This document shows positions 5,395 to 8,923 of a stretch of DNA of 8,923 bases, piece by piece (the first letter of the stretch is position 1; each line of letters starts with the position of its first letter). The DNA comes from Rhizobium sp. LCM 4573. GTDB taxonomy: Bacteria; Pseudomonadota; Alphaproteobacteria; Rhizobiales; Rhizobiaceae. The DNA is taken from contig NZ_MDDW01000001.1 in assembly GCF_001854865.1 (NCBI RefSeq), forward strand, positions 163,495 through 172,417, in the 5' to 3' direction. The translations under genes and the position numbers were made by a program. The notes under the pieces were generated by a model, which saw only the letters and a program-made list of their open reading frames with translations, searched no databases and was not told the origin of the DNA.

Positions 5395-5735
5395 ACCTTG
5401 CCCTTCTCACCTATGGCGCGCTTGGGATCGCCATCGTGCTCGAAGTGATCGGTACGACCTTCCTGCAGCAGAGCCAGCAGTTCACCCGCGCATTGCCGAC
5501 GGCGCTGATGGGCATCTGCTACCTGGCGGCCTTCTACTTCCTGTCGGTCGCGCTTCGCACCATGCCGGTCGGCATCGCCTATGCCATATGGAGCGGGCTT
5601 GGCATCGTGCTGATTTCGATAATAGGCCTGGTCCTGTTTCGGCAGACGCTGGATCTCGCGGCCATTATCGGTCTGGGACTCATCATCGCCGGCGTTCTGG
5701 TGGTAAACCTGTTTTCCAACAGCGTCTCGCACTAG
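5391..5735 (+). CDS. emrE: EmrE-like small multidrug resistance (SMR) transporter
   Basis: The 114-residue protein is close to E. coli EmrE (110) over its length. Four membrane helices are visible at about 5-22, 34-53, 58-78 and 87-106. Glu18 in AIVLEVIGTT corresponds to the essential EmrE Glu14 that exchanges protons for drug. The ICYLAAFYFLS and GIAYAIWSGLGIVLIS segments carry the equivalents of Tyr40, Tyr60 and Trp63. The C-terminus LIIAGVLVVNLFSNSVSH also parallels EmrE. It should act as an antiparallel inner-membrane dimer exporting quaternary ammonium or other cationic compounds against protons. The sequence resembles EmrE more than the guanidinium-exporting Gdx/SugE type, but substrate is inferred. 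The ATG overlaps the TetR stop (ATGA), with no strong ribosome binding site, so translational coupling to tetR is likely. Confidence 0.93.
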   Translation: MNLALLTYGALGIAIVLEVIGTTFLQQSQQFTRALPTALMGICYLAAFYFLSVALRTMPVGIAYAIWSGLGIVLISIIGLVLFRQTLDLAAIIGLGLIIAGVLVVNLFSNSVSH

Positions 5736-5912
5736 CCCTATGGGCTTGCCATTCCCGGCTGCTTTCGAGTATGGAAACTCCGCCGGTTTCGCCGGCCGTA
5801 AGCGTCTAACGTGAGGCAACGCATCCCAACCTCCGGATCGTCGGGAACGGCGTCTGCATGGATGCGAAATGCTTGCCCCGCGACCGACGATCCCTTCAGG
5901 AAAGACTTGAAT

Positions 5913-6152
5913 ATGAAGCTTACGCGACTGCCCGCACGTTATGCGGCTGTTCTGATGCCCCTGGTTCTCTCGATCCTCATGACCTTCGTGGTTTCAGGCG
6001 TTGCCACCGTGAAGAATCTCGGCCTCGAGGACCAATTCGTTCCCAACTGGATGTCCGCCTGGGCGCTCTCCTGGGTCATTGCCTTTCCGACCCTGCTTGC
6101 CGCCCTGCCGGTCACGCGCCGGATCGTCCGGGCACTGGTGCAGCCCGCTTAA
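5913..6152 (+). CDS. DUF2798 family small membrane protein
   Basis: From the ATG at 5913 this encodes 79 residues with two predicted membrane helices (about 11-31, AAVLMPLVLSILMTFVVSGVA, and 47-66, MSAWALSWVIAFPTLLAALP) and a basic C-terminus (VTRRIVRAL). The sequence LPARYAAVLMPLVLSILMTFVVSG followed by W..AW..SW..AFP fits the DUF2798 family, whose function is unknown. AGGA at 5898-5901 lies eleven bases upstream of the ATG, a rather wide spacing. The frame extends to a GTG at 5811, but that stretch has no membrane or family character. It follows emrE by 177 bp on the same strand. I see no clear terminator between them, so partial co-transcription cannot be excluded. Confidence 0.82.
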   Translation: MKLTRLPARYAAVLMPLVLSILMTFVVSGVATVKNLGLEDQFVPNWMSAWALSWVIAFPTLLAALPVTRRIVRALVQPA

Positions 6153-6172
6153 CTCACCGGCGGAAGACAAGA

Positions 6173-6213
6173 AAAAGCCCGGCCTGATTTCGCAGGCCGG
6201 GCTTTTCGTTTTT
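6173..6213. terminator. Bidirectional intrinsic terminator between the DUF2798 gene and rpoD
   Basis: A 14-bp perfect stem is formed by AAAAGCCCGGCCTG (6173-6186) and CAGGCCGGGCTTTT (6193-6206) around a six-base loop (ATTTCG). The plus-strand side ends in TTTTCGTTTTT and the minus-strand side in CTTTTTCTTG, so it can terminate both converging genes. It lies 20 bases after the DUF2798 stop and 15 bases after the rpoD stop. Confidence 0.93.
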
Positions 6214-6227
6214 AAGTGGCTGTTCGC

Positions 6228-8288
<2,061 letters not shown>

Positions 8289-8690
8289 GTATTTCGCCAC
8301 TTTCCCTGAACCCACTTCGCCGCGGTCCGTGGTCGCCGGCTCAAGGCGACACTCTCGCCTTCACCGCGAATCACTGCTCAACACGTAACGGAATGACCTT
8401 TAACTACCAATTACCACGCAGGCGGTCGCTCTATCGCAAGACCGTCCGTCCGTGACAATCGGACACGTTGGTGTGCTTGACCCACTCCGCCTTTTCTGCC
8501 TGAAATGGTGATTCCCACAAATTAACGTTCCGTCAAGCTTTTCCACGGGCTTTGCCCACGAAAAGTGGAAAAAGCTACCTACGCCGGCTTTTGGGGTACA
8601 CTCATCAACTGCCGGATATGTAGGCGCAAGCGCCGGAAAGACAAGGGTTCGCACCCGCACAATGACTGCCGCACCGCATTTCGGCGGGTA
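8289..8690. other. Structured gene-free region upstream of rpoD
   Basis: About 400 bases lie between rpoD and the GFA gene, both on the minus strand; no convincing gene is present. The region should hold the rpoD promoter and leader. Visible elements are: AAGGCGA (8343-8349) with TCGCCTT (8355-8361), a perfect 7-bp stem in the probable rpoD leader; GTCCG (8448-8452) with CGGAC (8460-8464); a minus-strand TTGACG preceded by C (8531-8536), a -35-like sequence without a good -10 partner; a composite hairpin at 8536-8576; and GGCG-CAAG-CGCC (8623-8634). An open frame of 86 codons on the minus strand (8400-8660) lacks recognisable features and crosses these hairpins. Confidence 0.55.
8536..8576. 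repeat. Composite inverted repeat with alternative pairings upstream of rpoD
   Basis: AGCTTTTCCAC (8536-8546) pairs with GTGGAAAAAGCT (8565-8576) with one extra A. The interior has GGGC (8547-8550) pairing GCCC (8554-8557). Alternatively CTTTTC (8538-8543) pairs with GAAAAG (8560-8565), or CCAC (8556-8559) with GTGG (8565-8568). No T-run follows on either strand, so it is not a standard terminator, though it could still mark the end of the GFA transcript. Confidence 0.5.
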
Positions 8691-8923
8691 TCAGCGGCTC
8701 GCGCCGTCGTATTGGGTGATCTCCAGCGCCGCCAGATCGATCTCCGGCACGCAGCGCAGGTTGATGGCCGACATTTCCGTGCCGTCGGGCGCGCTCGCCT
8801 CGCTGAAGGGAGCAATTCCGCAATTGGCACAGAAATAATGTGCGATGATGTGCTTGTTGAACCGGTAGCTGGAAAGATTTTCGCGCGGCGTCGTGAGTTC
8901 GAACTGGTTGCGCGGCACGAAGG
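8691..8923 (-). CDS. GFA/CENP-V family zinc protein, 5' truncated by window edge
   Basis: The frame is open through the right edge and stops with TGA at 8693-8691, so only about the last 77 residues are seen. They carry the C-terminal half of the GFA fold: FVPRNQFELTTP, then NLSSYRFNKHIIAHYFCANCGIAPF with the second Cys-x-x-Cys zinc pair, then INLRCVPEIDLAALEITQYDGASR. The family is named for glutathione-dependent formaldehyde-activating enzyme, but most members have no demonstrated activity and the name should not be taken as function. The GTG near the edge (8918) lies inside the domain and is not the start; the missing part should contain the first zinc-ligand cysteines. Confidence 0.88.
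   Translation of the reverse strand, partial: FVPRNQFELTTPRENLSSYRFNKHIIAHYFCANCGIAPFSEASAPDGTEMSAINLRCVPEIDLAALEITQYDGASR

Noticed and set aside
5736..5812. GCCGG-TTTCG-CCGGC hairpin after emrE as a terminator
   Set aside because: The stem is only five pairs and no T-run follows on the plus strand.
8400..8660. Minus-strand frame of 86 codons upstream of rpoD
   Set aside because: No family resemblance, no good ribosome binding site, and it crosses several inverted repeats. More likely non-coding.
8640..8660. GGGTTCGCACCC resembling a tRNA T-arm
   Set aside because: The flanking bases do not form a five-pair T stem, and no acceptor, D or anticodon arms can be assembled around it.

Overview
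This looks like an ordinary chromosomal segment of a Rhizobiaceae-type alphaproteobacterium (Rhizobium, Agrobacterium, Shinella or a close relative). The evidence is a GC-rich sequence, a 686-residue RpoD with the long acidic N-terminal part seen in rhizobia, a DUF930 envelope protein typical of Rhizobiales, and a SIMPL-domain protein closely resembling Brucella BP26/OMP28. No mobile element, CRISPR array, tRNA or rRNA was recognised. The genus cannot be fixed from the sequence alone.

Layout. Positions 1-422 (+) hold the 3' end of a BP26-like periplasmic protein gene, followed by a strong intrinsic terminator and then by a second, nested hairpin that ends the convergent gene. Positions 598-939 (-) encode a small secreted protein with an arginine/proline/glycine repeat. 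Positions 1080-3569 (-) hold four co-directional genes, read right to left: a zinc-dependent alcohol dehydrogenase, a DUF427 protein, a DUF1428 protein and a YjbQ family protein. Positions 3664-4728 (-) encode a TonB-like proline-rich membrane-anchored DUF930 protein. It is divergent from a TetR-emrE pair at 4822-5735 (+), across a short intergenic region with a clear palindromic operator. A DUF2798 two-helix membrane protein gene (+) follows at 5913-6152. A perfect bidirectional terminator separates it from rpoD (6228-8288, -). A structured region of about 400 bp without a gene lies upstream of rpoD, and the window ends inside a GFA/CENP-V family gene (-).

Functional picture. The best-supported regulatory unit is the TetR-EmrE drug-efflux module. 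The predicted promoter, the operator and the start codon fit together so that the TetR mRNA would be leaderless and the repressor would sit on its own promoter. The tetR and emrE frames overlap by ATGA. The divergent DUF930 gene may share this operator. The second notable element is a hairpin just upstream of the DUF427 gene that pairs its whole Shine-Dalgarno sequence with a complementary CCCTCCTT segment. A CTATAT box overlaps the region so that transcripts starting there would lack most of the inhibitory strand. I see no clearly new multi-gene system; the observations worth checking are mainly cis-regulatory.
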